From positions 1-23,756 of the forward strand of contig CAIPTQ010000263.1 in assembly GCA_903868035.1 (NCBI GenBank): a DNA stretch of 23,756 nt, given 5' to 3'. Positions 13,003-21,751 of the stretch are shown here, in pieces. Both the position numbers and the translations under genes were made by a program. Source of the stretch: an uncultured Phycisphaerales bacterium. Lineage in GTDB: Bacteria > Planctomycetota > Phycisphaerae > WQYP01. Within the stretch, counting starts at the first letter, position 1; each line of letters opens with the position of its first letter. The notes under the pieces were generated by a model. The model was not told where the DNA came from, ran no database searches, and saw nothing but the letters and a program-made list of their open reading frames with translations.

Positions 13003-14472
13003 ATGAGCAAGCGCCCCTCCACGTTACTCGACACCCGCGTGATCTATTGCGGCGACAATATCGAGCAACTTAAAAAGTTCCCCGACGCCTGCGTGGATTT
13101 GGTCTACATCGACCCGCCGTTCAACTCCAACCGCAATTACGAGGTGTTCTGGGGCGAGACCAAGGAAAAACGCGCGTTCGAGGATCGCCACGCCTCCACC
13201 GCCGCCTACATCGACTACATGCGCCCGCGCTGCGTCGAACTGGCCCGCGTGCTCAAGAAGACCGGCAGCTTCTACTACCATTGCGACTGGCATGCCTGCC
13301 ACTACGTCAAGGTCATGCTCGACCAAATCTTCGGCGAAAACCAGTTCATCAACGAGATCATCTGGAAACGCCAATCCGCCCACAACGATGCCAAGCAGGG
13401 AGCCAGGCATCTTGGCCGCATCCATGACACAATTTTCTTCTACTGCAACGGCGACAAATACACCTTTAAGCACGCCTACAAGCCCTACGATCAAACCTAC
13501 CTTGACGATTTCTACGATAATATTGAGCCCGGCACCGGACGCAGATATTCGCTTGGCGATCTGGGCGCGCCCGGCGGCGCAGCGCCATCCAAGGGGAATC
13601 CGCATTACGAGTTCCTCGGCGTCACCAGGTACTGGCGCTTCAGCAAGAAACACATGCAGGAACTCTATGACAAGGGGGAGATCGTACAGACCAGGCCCGG
13701 TACGGTTCCCCGACAAAAACGTTACCTCGACGAGGGCAAAGGCACGCCCGTCGGCACCGTCTGGGACGACATCAATCCCGTGCAAGGCGAAGAGAGCCTC
13801 GGGTATCCGACGCAAAAACCCTACAAACTCCTGGAGCGCATTCTCCAAATCTCATCCAGCCCCAACGACATCGTCCTCGACGCCTTCTGCGGCTGCGGCA
13901 CCGCCCTCGTTGCCGCCGAAAACCTTAAACGCCAATGGATCGGCATCGATATCTCCCCCACCGCCTGCCGCGTCATGGCCAAGCGCCTGCGCGACGTCTG
14001 CCTCATCCGGGAGGATGAAAAACTCTGGCGCATCGGACGTGGTTTTGTCGTCCGCGACCTCCCCTGGACTGAGAAACAACTGCGCGCGCTCCCGCCCTTC
14101 GAATTTGAGAACTGGGCCGTCATCGCCCTCGGCGGCATCCCCAACAAGGCCCAGGTCGGCGACATGGGCATCGACGGCCGCATCTTCCCCGTCTCCGCCA
14201 CGCCCAAGAAGAAAGCCAATCAACTCGCCTTCATGGGCGACTGGTATCCAATTCAGGTCAAGCAAAAGGACAAAGCCGGCCGCCCCGACATCGACGCCTT
14301 CGAGGCCGTCATGATGCGCGAGGACCGGGAGAAAGGCTTCTTTGTCGCCTTCGACTTCTCCGGCGATGCCATGATCGAAATCGACGCCTTCTTCCGCAAA
14401 CAACACAAGGTCATCATTCCCCTCACCGTCACAGACATTCTCAATGAGCAGTTGGCCAAAAAGTTGGCGTAG
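13003..14472 (+). CDS. DNA methyltransferase (beta class) fused to an Mrr-like nuclease domain
   Basis: A 489-residue protein. Residues ~10-345 are an amino-methyltransferase: DPPFNSN (motif IV, 37-43) comes before DAFCGCGTALVA (motif I, 293-304), the beta-class order, as in Mod subunits and many N6-adenine or N4-cytosine enzymes. YPTQKPYKLLERIL is the helix before motif I. From ~residue 363 a second domain reads PPFEFENWAVIALGG, GDMGIDGRIF (D391), WYPIQVKQKDKAG (Q418-V-K420) and IDAFEAVMMRED. This fits a PD-(D/E)xK fold of the Mrr type with a QxK variant. The protein may therefore modify and cut DNA as one chain, or the domain may only recognise DNA. No separate restriction gene lies nearby. 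Specificity cannot be read. Translation is probably leaderless. Confidence 0.85.
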   Translation: MSKRPSTLLDTRVIYCGDNIEQLKKFPDACVDLVYIDPPFNSNRNYEVFWGETKEKRAFEDRHASTAAYIDYMRPRCVELARVLKKTGSFYYHCDWHACHYVKVMLDQIFGENQFINEIIWKRQSAHNDAKQGARHLGRIHDTIFFYCNGDKYTFKHAYKPYDQTYLDDFYDNIEPGTGRRYSLGDLGAPGGAAPSKGNPHYEFLGVTRYWRFSKKHMQELYDKGEIVQTRPGTVPRQKRYLDEGKGTPVGTVWDDINPVQGEESLGYPTQKPYKLLERILQISSSPNDIVLDAFCGCGTALVAAENLKRQWIGIDISPTACRVMAKRLRDVCLIREDEKLWRIGRGFVVRDLPWTEKQLRALPPFEFENWAVIALGGIPNKAQVGDMGIDGRIFPVSATPKKKANQLAFMGDWYPIQVKQKDKAGRPDIDAFEAVMMREDREKGFFVAFDFSGDAMIEIDAFFRKQHKVIIPLTVTDILNEQLAKKLA

Positions 14473-14499
14473 GCCGTCCGCATTGATCGGAGGATTCCC

Positions 14500-15471
14500 A
14501 TGCATATCCACAATTTCCTGGCGACCATGCTCGCCCTGGCGGGACTGGCCGTGATGCTGGCTGCCGCGCCGGGGGGGGCCGCCGCACCGGCCACAACGCT
14601 CCCCACCACCACCGGCCCGACGGGAGTTCCGCGGATGAAGCTTTGGGACAAGGCCCCGGGCGCGGTCGCGGGTGCGGATACGGACGTCAATCCCGCGGAG
14701 CCGACCCTCGACATTTACCTGCCGCCGACCGACAAGGCCAACGGCACGGCCGTGGTCATTCTCCCCGGCGGCGCGTACTCCAATCTCTCCATGACCAACG
14801 AAGGCTCCGACGAGGCCAAGTTCTTCGTCCGCAACAACATCGCGGCCTTCGTGCTGCGCTACCGCCACGCCCCGCGTTACCGCTACCCCATACCGCTGCT
14901 GGACGCCCAGCGCGCCCTGCGCGTGGTCCGCGCCCAGGCCGCCGAATATCACGTCGATCCCAAGAAGGTCGGGATCATGGGCTTCTCCGCCGGCGGCCAC
15001 CTCGCCGCCATGGCCACCACGCTTTTTGACAACAAGCTCACCCCCGACGCCCCCTACACCCCCGATGCCGCCGACGGCTTGAGCGCCCGGCCCGATTTTT
15101 CCATCCTCATGTATCCAGTGATCGACCTGACCGACGACGCCGTCACACACCGCGGCTCGCGCACGGCACTCACGCAGGACAACGCGCAGTTGTTCGAGCC
15201 GCTCTCGCCGCAAAAACACGTCACCAAGGATACGCCCCCCGTGTTCCTCGTCCACGGCACCAATGACCGCACCGTGCCGGTGATGAACTCCATCCTGTTC
15301 TACGAAGCGTGCCTGAAGGCCGGCGTCCCCGTGGAAATGCACATCCTGGAAAACGGCCCGCATGGTTTCGGCATGGCCCTCACTGGGGCGAATTCCACGG
15401 ATGAGGGAATCCGGAGTTGGCCGGATCAGGCGCTGCGGTGGATGGGTCGCCACAAGCTGTTGACAAAGTGA
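14500..15471 (+). CDS. Secreted alpha/beta-hydrolase (acetylxylan esterase-like)
   Basis: A 323-residue exported esterase. A signal peptide (FLATMLALAGLAVMLAAAPGGA) and Thr/Pro linker precede the fold. TAVVILPGGAYSNLSMTNEG carries the oxyanion GG, the nucleophile is S163 in GFSAGG, the acid D256 in HGTNDRTVP and the base H288 in NGPHGFGM, so the triad is complete. The family (BD-FAE/dienelactone-like hydrolases) often removes acetyl or other esters from plant polysaccharides, which suits the pectin enzymes further right; the substrate is inferred. GGAGG 6 nt before the ATG fixes the start. It sits 27 bp after the methyltransferase gene, so it may be co-transcribed or have its own promoter. 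Confidence 0.88.
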   Translation: MHIHNFLATMLALAGLAVMLAAAPGGAAAPATTLPTTTGPTGVPRMKLWDKAPGAVAGADTDVNPAEPTLDIYLPPTDKANGTAVVILPGGAYSNLSMTNEGSDEAKFFVRNNIAAFVLRYRHAPRYRYPIPLLDAQRALRVVRAQAAEYHVDPKKVGIMGFSAGGHLAAMATTLFDNKLTPDAPYTPDAADGLSARPDFSILMYPVIDLTDDAVTHRGSRTALTQDNAQLFEPLSPQKHVTKDTPPVFLVHGTNDRTVPVMNSILFYEACLKAGVPVEMHILENGPHGFGMALTGANSTDEGIRSWPDQALRWMGRHKLLTK

Positions 15472-15676
15472 TGTTCGCAGTGCCGTATTAGGCGGTCGGA
15501 GACGCGTAGGCCGATGGAAACTCCGCCTTGCACCCGTGGGGAGGGTGTGGGAAAATTCCGGGAACCAAACACCTTCTCGTGCGTCAAAGAAATCATGTGT
15601 CGGTCCCAGGTTCGCCTGCGCGGCGTCATGCCGGGGGGCGAGCGTCCTTGCAGTGCTAAATTTTGAGGTAATAATC
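15472..15676. other. Intergenic region ahead of the macroglobulin gene
   Basis: 205 nt without a convincing ORF. It contains the inverted repeat CACCC/GGGTG at 15531-15547 inside a GGGGAGGGTGTGGG stretch that looks like a decayed dispersed repeat. No clear promoter is found. A frame open from 15536 into the macroglobulin gene starts before any signal peptide and is not believed. Confidence 0.4.
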
Positions 15677-18600
15677 ATGGCCCAAAAGAATCACATCGGT
15701 AAGCTCTCCCTGACGGCTTTGGCGCTGGCGGCCGCGGGTGCGGCACCCATGCCCCCCGTTCCGGCACCGGCTACCGCACCGGCCCCCAAGGTGGGCCTGT
15801 CCACGAGCAAGGATCTCGGTGGCACGGATCGCTTCCTCTCCTATGTGGCGACGGACAAGCCGATCTATCGGGCCAATGACAAGGTGTATGTGCGAGCGGT
15901 GCTGCTGAATGCCGCCACGCATCAGCCGCTGGCGGACAATGCGCAGGCCCAGGCGACGGTGACAATTTTAGGGCCGCGGGGCGAGACAGTGGCCTCCGGC
16001 GGGGCGCAGAGCCAGGACAGCGTGGTGGGGTTTGCCTGGACCGTGCCGGAGGGGGCGTCGGGGGGCGAGTACACGTTCAAGATTACGTATCCGTATCAGG
16101 GGTATGCGCCGTCGGAGCGGAAGTTTGATGTGCGGATTTATCGCGCGCCGCGCCTGCGGAATCAGGTGTTATTCGCGCGGGATGGGTATGGGGCGGGCGA
16201 CAAGGTGACCGCAACGGTGCATTCGGAACGTGCCGAGGGCGGGTTCCCGGCGGGCGCGAAGGTGACGGTGACGGCACGCGTGGATGACATGCAGGTCTAC
16301 ACCGGGCCGGCGACGGTGGATGCCAAGGGCGACTGCACGGCAACGTTCGATCTGCCCAAGTTGATGGAGCGCGGCGAGGGGACGCTGGCCTTCGCCATTG
16401 AGGACGGCGGTGTGGTCGAGACGGCCGCTAAAACGATCCCGATCCTGTTGCAGACGCTCGATCTGACAATCTATCCCGAAGGCGGCGATCCCGTGGCGGG
16501 CGTGGACAACCGGTACTATATGGAAGCCAAGACCCCGGCGAAAAAGCCGGCGGATGTGGTGGGTGTGGTGGTGGATTCGCAGGGCAAGGCGATGGCCACG
16601 GTGCGGACGGAGCATGAGGGCCGGGCGCGGTTTGATTTCACCCCGGTGAAGGGTGAGACGTACACGCTGCGGCTGTCCGAGCCTACGGGGATCACCAAAA
16701 CGTGGAACCTGCCGGCGGCCAAGGATCATGGCGTGGCGCTGCAGAGCGTGGGGGACATCGTGCTCAAGGAGGCCCCGGTCAATCTGAAACTGTTCGCCAC
16801 CGATGCGGGCACATACAAGGTGACGCTCTCGAAGCGCGAGTCCACCGTTGTCGAGGCGGTCAACATGACGCTCGCGGCCGGGGCGACGGGGGCCGTGAAG
16901 TTCAGCCCCAAGGCGGAAGTCGATGGCGTGCTGACGGCCACCGTGTGGAACGACAAGGGCGAGCCGCTCGCCGAACGGCTGATCTATCGCCAGCCGCTGC
17001 ATGAAGTGAAAGTGACGGTGACGCCCAGCCAGAGCACCTACACGCCGGGCGGCAAGGCGTCGCTGAACATTTTGACGACCGATGAGACGGGCAAGGCGAT
17101 CAGCGCGACGGTGGGGTTGACGGTGACGGATGACACGATTCAGGAAATGATCGAGAAGCGCGAACAGGCCCCGCGGCTGCCGGTGATGGTGCTGCTGGAA
17201 GGCGAAGTCAAGGGTCTGGCCGATGCGCATGTGTATCTGGACCCCAAGAATCCCAAGGCGGAGCTGGCGACGGATTTGCTGCTGGGGACGCAGGGGTGGC
17301 GGCGGTTCGCCACGTACAACGCCGATGAGTTCATGACCAAGTACGGCGACGACGCCAAGCGGGTGCTGGCGTTTGTGAAGCCCGAGCCGCCTAGACCCAC
17401 GGGCATGGCCGGCGGGTTTGGTGGCGGCGGACGCGCCGGCGGTGCCGGTGGCGCCATGCCCATGCGGGCGGCCGCCGGCATGGCGATGAACGGGGCAGTG
17501 GCCGAAGCGATGCCCGTGCCCGCGGCGATGCCGATGCCGATGGATGCGTTGAAGAAAGACGAAATGCTCCTGGACGACCGCAAAGCACTTCCGCCGGCAG
17601 CGCCCCAGGCGAAGGTCGCCGCGGATCAGGCGCAAGGAATGATGGCGCCGGCGATGCCGATCGCTCCCGGCGGCGGCGGCGGTGCTGGCCGACGCGGTGG
17701 GGTCGCGCTTCGACCCATGGGCGGCGGGCCGGGCGCTCTGCTCATCGTGCGCGAATACGCCCACGCCCTGCGGCCCAACTGGACGCCCACCGACCGCTCC
17801 GACTTCACCGAAACCGTCTACTGGAACGCCGGCATCAAGACCGACGACACCGGCAAGGGGACCGCGTCGTTCGCCCTGGCCGATTCGGTCACCACGTTCC
17901 GCGTCTTTGCCGACGCGTTTGGGAAGACCGGCGCGCTGGGTTCGTCGTCCAGCACTATTCAGGCGGACAAGCCGTTCTCTATCGAGCCCAAGATTCCCCT
18001 GGAGGTGACGGCGGGCGACGTGATTGAGCTGCCGATCTCCGCGGTCAACAATACGCCCAATGCGTTCAAGGATTTCACGCTCACGGTCGCGGCGTCGGGC
18101 AACCTCAAAATCGAGGCCCCCAAGCCCGCGCCCGATCTGGCCGCCGCCGGACGCGTCCGGCAGGTCTACAAGATCACCGTCGGCGACAAGGTCGGCGACA
18201 TCGATCTGACCATCAACGCCGCCGCCGGCGAGTTTGTCGATAAAGTCACCAAGCAACTGCGCGTCCGGCCCAAGGGCTTCCCCACGCAATTCGCCTTCGG
18301 CGGGCTGGTGGACGCTGCCTCCCCGGCCAAAAAGCAAATCCTGGTGCCCAACAGCCTGGTGCCCAATTCCATGACGACTTTCGCCACGGTCTACCCCTCG
18401 CCGATGGCCAACCTCACCGATGCCGTGGCGGCACTCATGCGCGAACCCAACGGCTGCTTCGAGCAAACCAGCTCGTCGAATTATCCGCTGGCCATGGCCC
18501 AGACCTACATCATCAACCACCAGGGCATCGATCCCAAGCTGGCGGCCCGGGGCCAGGAACTCCTCGGCAAGGGCTACCAGAAACTCATCGCCTTCGAGTG

Positions 18601-19888
18601 CAAGGACAAGGGCTATGAATGGTTCGGCGGCAGCACCCCCGGCCACGAGGCCCTGACCGCCTACGGCCTGATGGAATTCCGTGACATGCAGACCGCCGGC
18701 CTGGCCGTGGTCGATGACAAAATGGTGGAACGCACCCGCACCTGGCTCATCTCCCGCGAGGACGGCAAGGGCGGCTTCCAGCGCAATGCCAAGGCGATCG
18801 ATTCCTTCGGCGGCGCGCCGGAACTGACCACCAACGCCTACATCGTCTGGGCGCTCATGCAGGCCGGGCAAACCGGCCTGGACCGCGAAATCACCGCCGT
18901 GCGCGACGCGTCCAAGACTTCCACCGACAGCTACGTGCTGGCCCTGGCCGCCAACATCTGCGCCCTGTCCAAGGACGCCGACAACGGCAAATTCTTCATG
19001 AACGCCCTGGCCAAAAAGCAGAACAATGACGGCGGCGTCGATGGCGCCGTCACCAGCATCACCCGCAGCGGCGGCCAGGCCCTGGCCATCGAAACCACCG
19101 CCCTGGCCACCCTGGCGTGGATGAGCGAAAAGGATTTCGCCGGCAATAACCAGAACGCCATCAAGTTCCTCGCCGATTCCTGCAAGGGCGGCCGCTTCGG
19201 CTCCACCCAGTCCACCATCCTGGCCCTCAAGGCCATCGTCGCCAACGACAAGGCCCAGGCCCATCCCAAGGCCCCGGGCAGCCTCGCCCTGTTCATCGAC
19301 AACAAGCAGTTCGGCGAGCCGGTGGCGTTCACCGCCGAATCCAAGGGCGCCATGACCTTCGACAACTTCGCCTCCAACCTACCCCCCGGACCGCACAATG
19401 TGGATATCCGCATGACCGACGGCAGCGAAATGCCCTTCTCCCTGGGCGTCAATTTCAACTCCCTCACCCCCGCCACCGACAAGCAATGCAAGCTCGACCT
19501 GGTGACGGTCCTCAAGGACGCCCAGATCGCCGAGGGCGGCATCACCGAAACCCGCGTCGCGGTCGCCAACAACACCACCAAGGATGCCGCCAGCCCCGTG
19601 GCCATCGTCGGCATCCCCGGCGGCCTGCTGGTGCGCCATGACCAGCTCAAGGAACTGGTCAAGGCCGGCAAGATCGACGCCTATGAAGTGAACGGCCGCG
19701 AGGTGGTGCTCTACTGGCGGCAGATCAAGGCCGGCGTGAAGAACGAGGTCTCGATCTCGCTGATCGCCGATGTGCCCGGCGTGTACACCGCCCCGGCGAG
19801 CCGCACCTATGAGTATTACACCGATGAGTTCAAGCAGTGGGCCGAGGGCAACCGGGTGACCATCACGGCCAACAACACGGCCAAGTAG
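15677..19888 (+). CDS. Secreted alpha-2-macroglobulin with thioester
   Basis: A 1403-residue macroglobulin of the thioester protein family. These trap proteases after bait cleavage by covalent linkage through a Cys-Gln thioester. Seen in order: export signal (KLSLTALALAAAGAA) and Pro/Ala linker; MG2-like YVATDKPIYRANDKVYVRAVLL (~residues 55-76); further beta domains; a Gly/Met/Ala-rich, bait-like stretch at ~576-688; the A2M block RSDFTETVYWNAGIKTDDTGKGTASF (~705-730); thioester C927-F-E-Q930 in GCFEQTSSSNYPLAM; the alpha-helical thioester domain (TTNAYIVWALMQAG, TQSTILALKAI); and a C-terminal receptor-like domain. No lipobox is present, so it is periplasmic or secreted rather than lipid-anchored. 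No pbpC partner, common with proteobacterial A2M, is nearby. The start is the ATG at 15677 (GAGGT 8 nt upstream). Codons switch from G/T-ending to C-ending near 17,700. Confidence 0.93.
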   Translation: MAQKNHIGKLSLTALALAAAGAAPMPPVPAPATAPAPKVGLSTSKDLGGTDRFLSYVATDKPIYRANDKVYVRAVLLNAATHQPLADNAQAQATVTILGPRGETVASGGAQSQDSVVGFAWTVPEGASGGEYTFKITYPYQGYAPSERKFDVRIYRAPRLRNQVLFARDGYGAGDKVTATVHSERAEGGFPAGAKVTVTARVDDMQVYTGPATVDAKGDCTATFDLPKLMERGEGTLAFAIEDGGVVETAAKTIPILLQTLDLTIYPEGGDPVAGVDNRYYMEAKTPAKKPADVVGVVVDSQGKAMATVRTEHEGRARFDFTPVKGETYTLRLSEPTGITKTWNLPAAKDHGVALQSVGDIVLKEAPVNLKLFATDAGTYKVTLSKRESTVVEAVNMTLAAGATGAVKFSPKAEVDGVLTATVWNDKGEPLAERLIYRQPLHEVKVTVTPSQSTYTPGGKASLNILTTDETGKAISATVGLTVTDDTIQEMIEKREQAPRLPVMVLLEGEVKGLADAHVYLDPKNPKAELATDLLLGTQGWRRFATYNADEFMTKYGDDAKRVLAFVKPEPPRPTGMAGGFGGGGRAGGAGGAMPMRAAAGMAMNGAVAEAMPVPAAMPMPMDALKKDEMLLDDRKALPPAAPQAKVAADQAQGMMAPAMPIAPGGGGGAGRRGGVALRPMGGGPGALLIVREYAHALRPNWTPTDRSDFTETVYWNAGIKTDDTGKGTASFALADSVTTFRVFADAFGKTGALGSSSSTIQADKPFSIEPKIPLEVTAGDVIELPISAVNNTPNAFKDFTLTVAASGNLKIEAPKPAPDLAAAGRVRQVYKITVGDKVGDIDLTINAAAGEFVDKVTKQLRVRPKGFPTQFAFGGLVDAASPAKKQILVPNSLVPNSMTTFATVYPSPMANLTDAVAALMREPNGCFEQTSSSNYPLAMAQTYIINHQGIDPKLAARGQELLGKGYQKLIAFECKDKGYEWFGGSTPGHEALTAYGLMEFRDMQTAGLAVVDDKMVERTRTWLISREDGKGGFQRNAKAIDSFGGAPELTTNAYIVWALMQAGQTGLDREITAVRDASKTSTDSYVLALAANICALSKDADNGKFFMNALAKKQNNDGGVDGAVTSITRSGGQALAIETTALATLAWMSEKDFAGNNQNAIKFLADSCKGGRFGSTQSTILALKAIVANDKAQAHPKAPGSLALFIDNKQFGEPVAFTAESKGAMTFDNFASNLPPGPHNVDIRMTDGSEMPFSLGVNFNSLTPATDKQCKLDLVTVLKDAQIAEGGITETRVAVANNTTKDAASPVAIVGIPGGLLVRHDQLKELVKAGKIDAYEVNGREVVLYWRQIKAGVKNEVSISLIADVPGVYTAPASRTYEYYTDEFKQWAEGNRVTITANNTAK

Positions 19889-19942
19889 TTCGTAGTAGTT
19901 CGTAGCAGTTCGTAGCAGTTCGTAGTACAGCCTTTAGGCTGT
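19886..19942. repeat. (TTCGTAGYAG)4 tandem repeat and hairpin at the macroglobulin stop codon
   Basis: Four 10-bp TTCGTAGYAG units start directly after the TAG stop (19889-19928); the stop itself fits the repeat phase. The perfect hairpin ACAGCC-TTTA-GGCTGT (19927-19942) overlaps the last unit. No T-run follows, so termination by this hairpin alone is doubtful. It looks like a dispersed composite element. Confidence 0.75.
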
Positions 19943-20052
19943 CCATATGAGGTGCCATACCGTTGCCCGCGGTTTCAATTCGGCGCTGCACGATGAGGTA
20001 TATTGTCGGAAGTTGGCGGGCGCTTACCGGTAATACATGTTGATTGGTGCGC
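19943..20052. other. Convergent gap between macroglobulin and GH28 genes
   Basis: 110 nt with no ORF and no good terminator on either strand. Nothing beyond the repeat to its left is recognised. Confidence 0.4.
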
Positions 20053-21624
20053 TTACGGTGCCGGGGCATTGGGCCGGGTCGCCGGGGCGGTGGCGGCAGG
20101 TGCGGGACGCGACGCGGGGGCGTTGTTGACGATGAAGGCCGGGCCGCCGTTGGGAAGGGTGATTTTCAGGCCCGAGGTGTCGAGGTTGGCGGTGTTGGTG
20201 AGGCGCACGGCACTGCCGGAAGTGAAGTTGCAGTCCTGGAAGAGGATGTTGGTAATCGGGGAATCGGGCAGGCCGGAGATGCCGCCGCCGCCGCTGGCGT
20301 TGCCGGTGACGTTGATGACGTAGACGTTGCGGACGATGGTGGGCATGCGCGGGCCGGAGGAGGAGGCGCGGGTCCAGTTGAGGTTCATGTCGAAGATGGA
20401 GCGGACGTTGTCGATCTTGATGTTGCGGTAGACGATATTTTCGACGATGCCGCCGCGGGTGAAGTTGGATTTGAAGCGGATGGGGGCCCAGTTGCCGGTG
20501 TCCATGAGGGTGTCGCGGGTTTCGACGTTGCGGATGCCGCCGGAGACTTCCGAGCCCATGTCCACGCCGCCGTGGCCGTAGGCCATGTGGGAGTTGACGA
20601 CGAGGATGTCCTCGCTGGGCCGATTGACACGGCGGCCGTCGGCATCCTTGCCGGACTTGATGGAGATGCAGTCGTCGTTGACGTCGATGGTGGTTTTTTC
20701 CACACGCACGCGGCGCGAGGAGTCGATGTCGATGCCGTCGGAGGAGGGCACGCGGCGGGTGGGGTCCTTGATATCGACGTTGTAGACGAGGAAATCGGTG
20801 CAATAGAGGATGTGCAGGCACCAGACGGCCTGGTTCTGGAGGTGGATGTCCTTGACGGCGCAGTTGGTGCAGTTGGTGAACACTACGAGGCGCGGGCGTC
20901 CACCGCCGCCCATGGCGGCAAAGGCGGGATCGGGCGGATTGTCGGGCGTGGGGGTGAGGACGCCCTTGAGCGGCGGGAAGGTGGTCTGCGGGCGGCGGGC
21001 GACTTCGGGCGCCGGGCCGCGGGCGGGGGCCGGCGCGGTGGCGGGCGATGAGGCCGGGCCGCGAGCTGTGGCGGGGCCGCGGGCAGGGGCCAGGATGCGG
21101 CCGCCGAACTGGTCGCCGGAGCCGTCGATGGTGCCTTCGCCGGAGATGGTGATGCCGTCGACATTGTTGGCGTTGATGAAACCGGCGGAGAAGGGGCGTT
21201 CGATGCCTTCAAAGCGGGAATCGACGATGGGGTAGTCGGCGGGGTCGGTGGAGCCTTTGAGGGTGGTGTCCTTATCGACGCGGAGATGGACGCCTTTCCT
21301 GAGCAGGATGGCGCCGGAACGGAAGGTGCCGCCGGCGGCGGTTTTGGCGACCACGACGGTGCCCCCGCCCTGGGCCGAGCACGTGTCGATGGCTTTTTGG
21401 ATGGCGTCGGTGTTGAGGGTAGTGCCGTCGGGGACGGCGCCAAAATCGGTGATGGGGAAATCCTTGCCGGGGGGGAGGAGCTTGGGCAAGGGGAAATCGA
21501 GGGGTTTGGGGACGGGCGGAATGGCCGAGGGAGCCGTGGCGGCACGCGGGCCGGCAGGCGCGGCGGCGAGGCCGATGGAAGCCAGGAACAGCGCCAGGAT
21601 AGCGGACGCGATGCGGGTGCGCAT
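20053..21624 (-). CDS. Secreted GH28 polygalacturonase-like glycoside hydrolase
   Basis: A 523-residue exported GH28 enzyme, expected to hydrolyse galacturonan or rhamnogalacturonan in pectin. A signal peptide (ASAILALFLASIGLAAAPAG) leads to FPITDFGAVPDGTTLNTDAIQKAID, the usual entry to the right-handed beta-helix. The GH28 motifs are present: D296 in SSDGIDID (in place of NTDG), D317-D318 in NDDCISIKSG, H351 in GHGGVDMGSE, and R383/K385 in IRFKSN. A Pro/Ala/Arg-rich insert (~179-209, ARGPATARGPASSP...) interrupts the helix, and the C-terminal tail is Pro/Ala/Thr-rich. Shine-Dalgarno GAGGT, 6 nt upstream, supports the start. It is last of three same-strand genes, after an epimerase and a CE12-like esterase. 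Exo or endo action cannot be told. Confidence 0.92.
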   Translation of the reverse strand: MRTRIASAILALFLASIGLAAAPAGPRAATAPSAIPPVPKPLDFPLPKLLPPGKDFPITDFGAVPDGTTLNTDAIQKAIDTCSAQGGGTVVVAKTAAGGTFRSGAILLRKGVHLRVDKDTTLKGSTDPADYPIVDSRFEGIERPFSAGFINANNVDGITISGEGTIDGSGDQFGGRILAPARGPATARGPASSPATAPAPARGPAPEVARRPQTTFPPLKGVLTPTPDNPPDPAFAAMGGGGRPRLVVFTNCTNCAVKDIHLQNQAVWCLHILYCTDFLVYNVDIKDPTRRVPSSDGIDIDSSRRVRVEKTTIDVNDDCISIKSGKDADGRRVNRPSEDILVVNSHMAYGHGGVDMGSEVSGGIRNVETRDTLMDTGNWAPIRFKSNFTRGGIVENIVYRNIKIDNVRSIFDMNLNWTRASSSGPRMPTIVRNVYVINVTGNASGGGGISGLPDSPITNILFQDCNFTSGSAVRLTNTANLDTSGLKITLPNGGPAFIVNNAPASRPAPAATAPATRPNAPAP

Positions 21625-21751
21625 GAAGATACCTCATGGGAAAGGAACAATAATAAGAACAATGGCGGACGGCGCGGGATATTGCCTGGCAAAGCCGTGG
21701 CGTGGGCGCGTGCCAATTTGAGCTTTCGGAGAACAGCGTGCCGAGCAAAAG

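Noticed and set aside
15536..15676. N-terminal 47-codon extension of the macroglobulin gene
   Set aside because: It precedes a good signal peptide and Shine-Dalgarno and has no coding character.
13852..15678. 608-codon minus-strand frame over the methyltransferase and hydrolase genes
   Set aside because: Crosses two well-supported plus-strand genes and an intergenic gap and shows no recognisable motif.
16169..19264. 1031-codon minus-strand frame
   Set aside because: Antisense to the macroglobulin gene, Gly/His/Arg-rich, no domain; long open antisense frames are common at this GC content.
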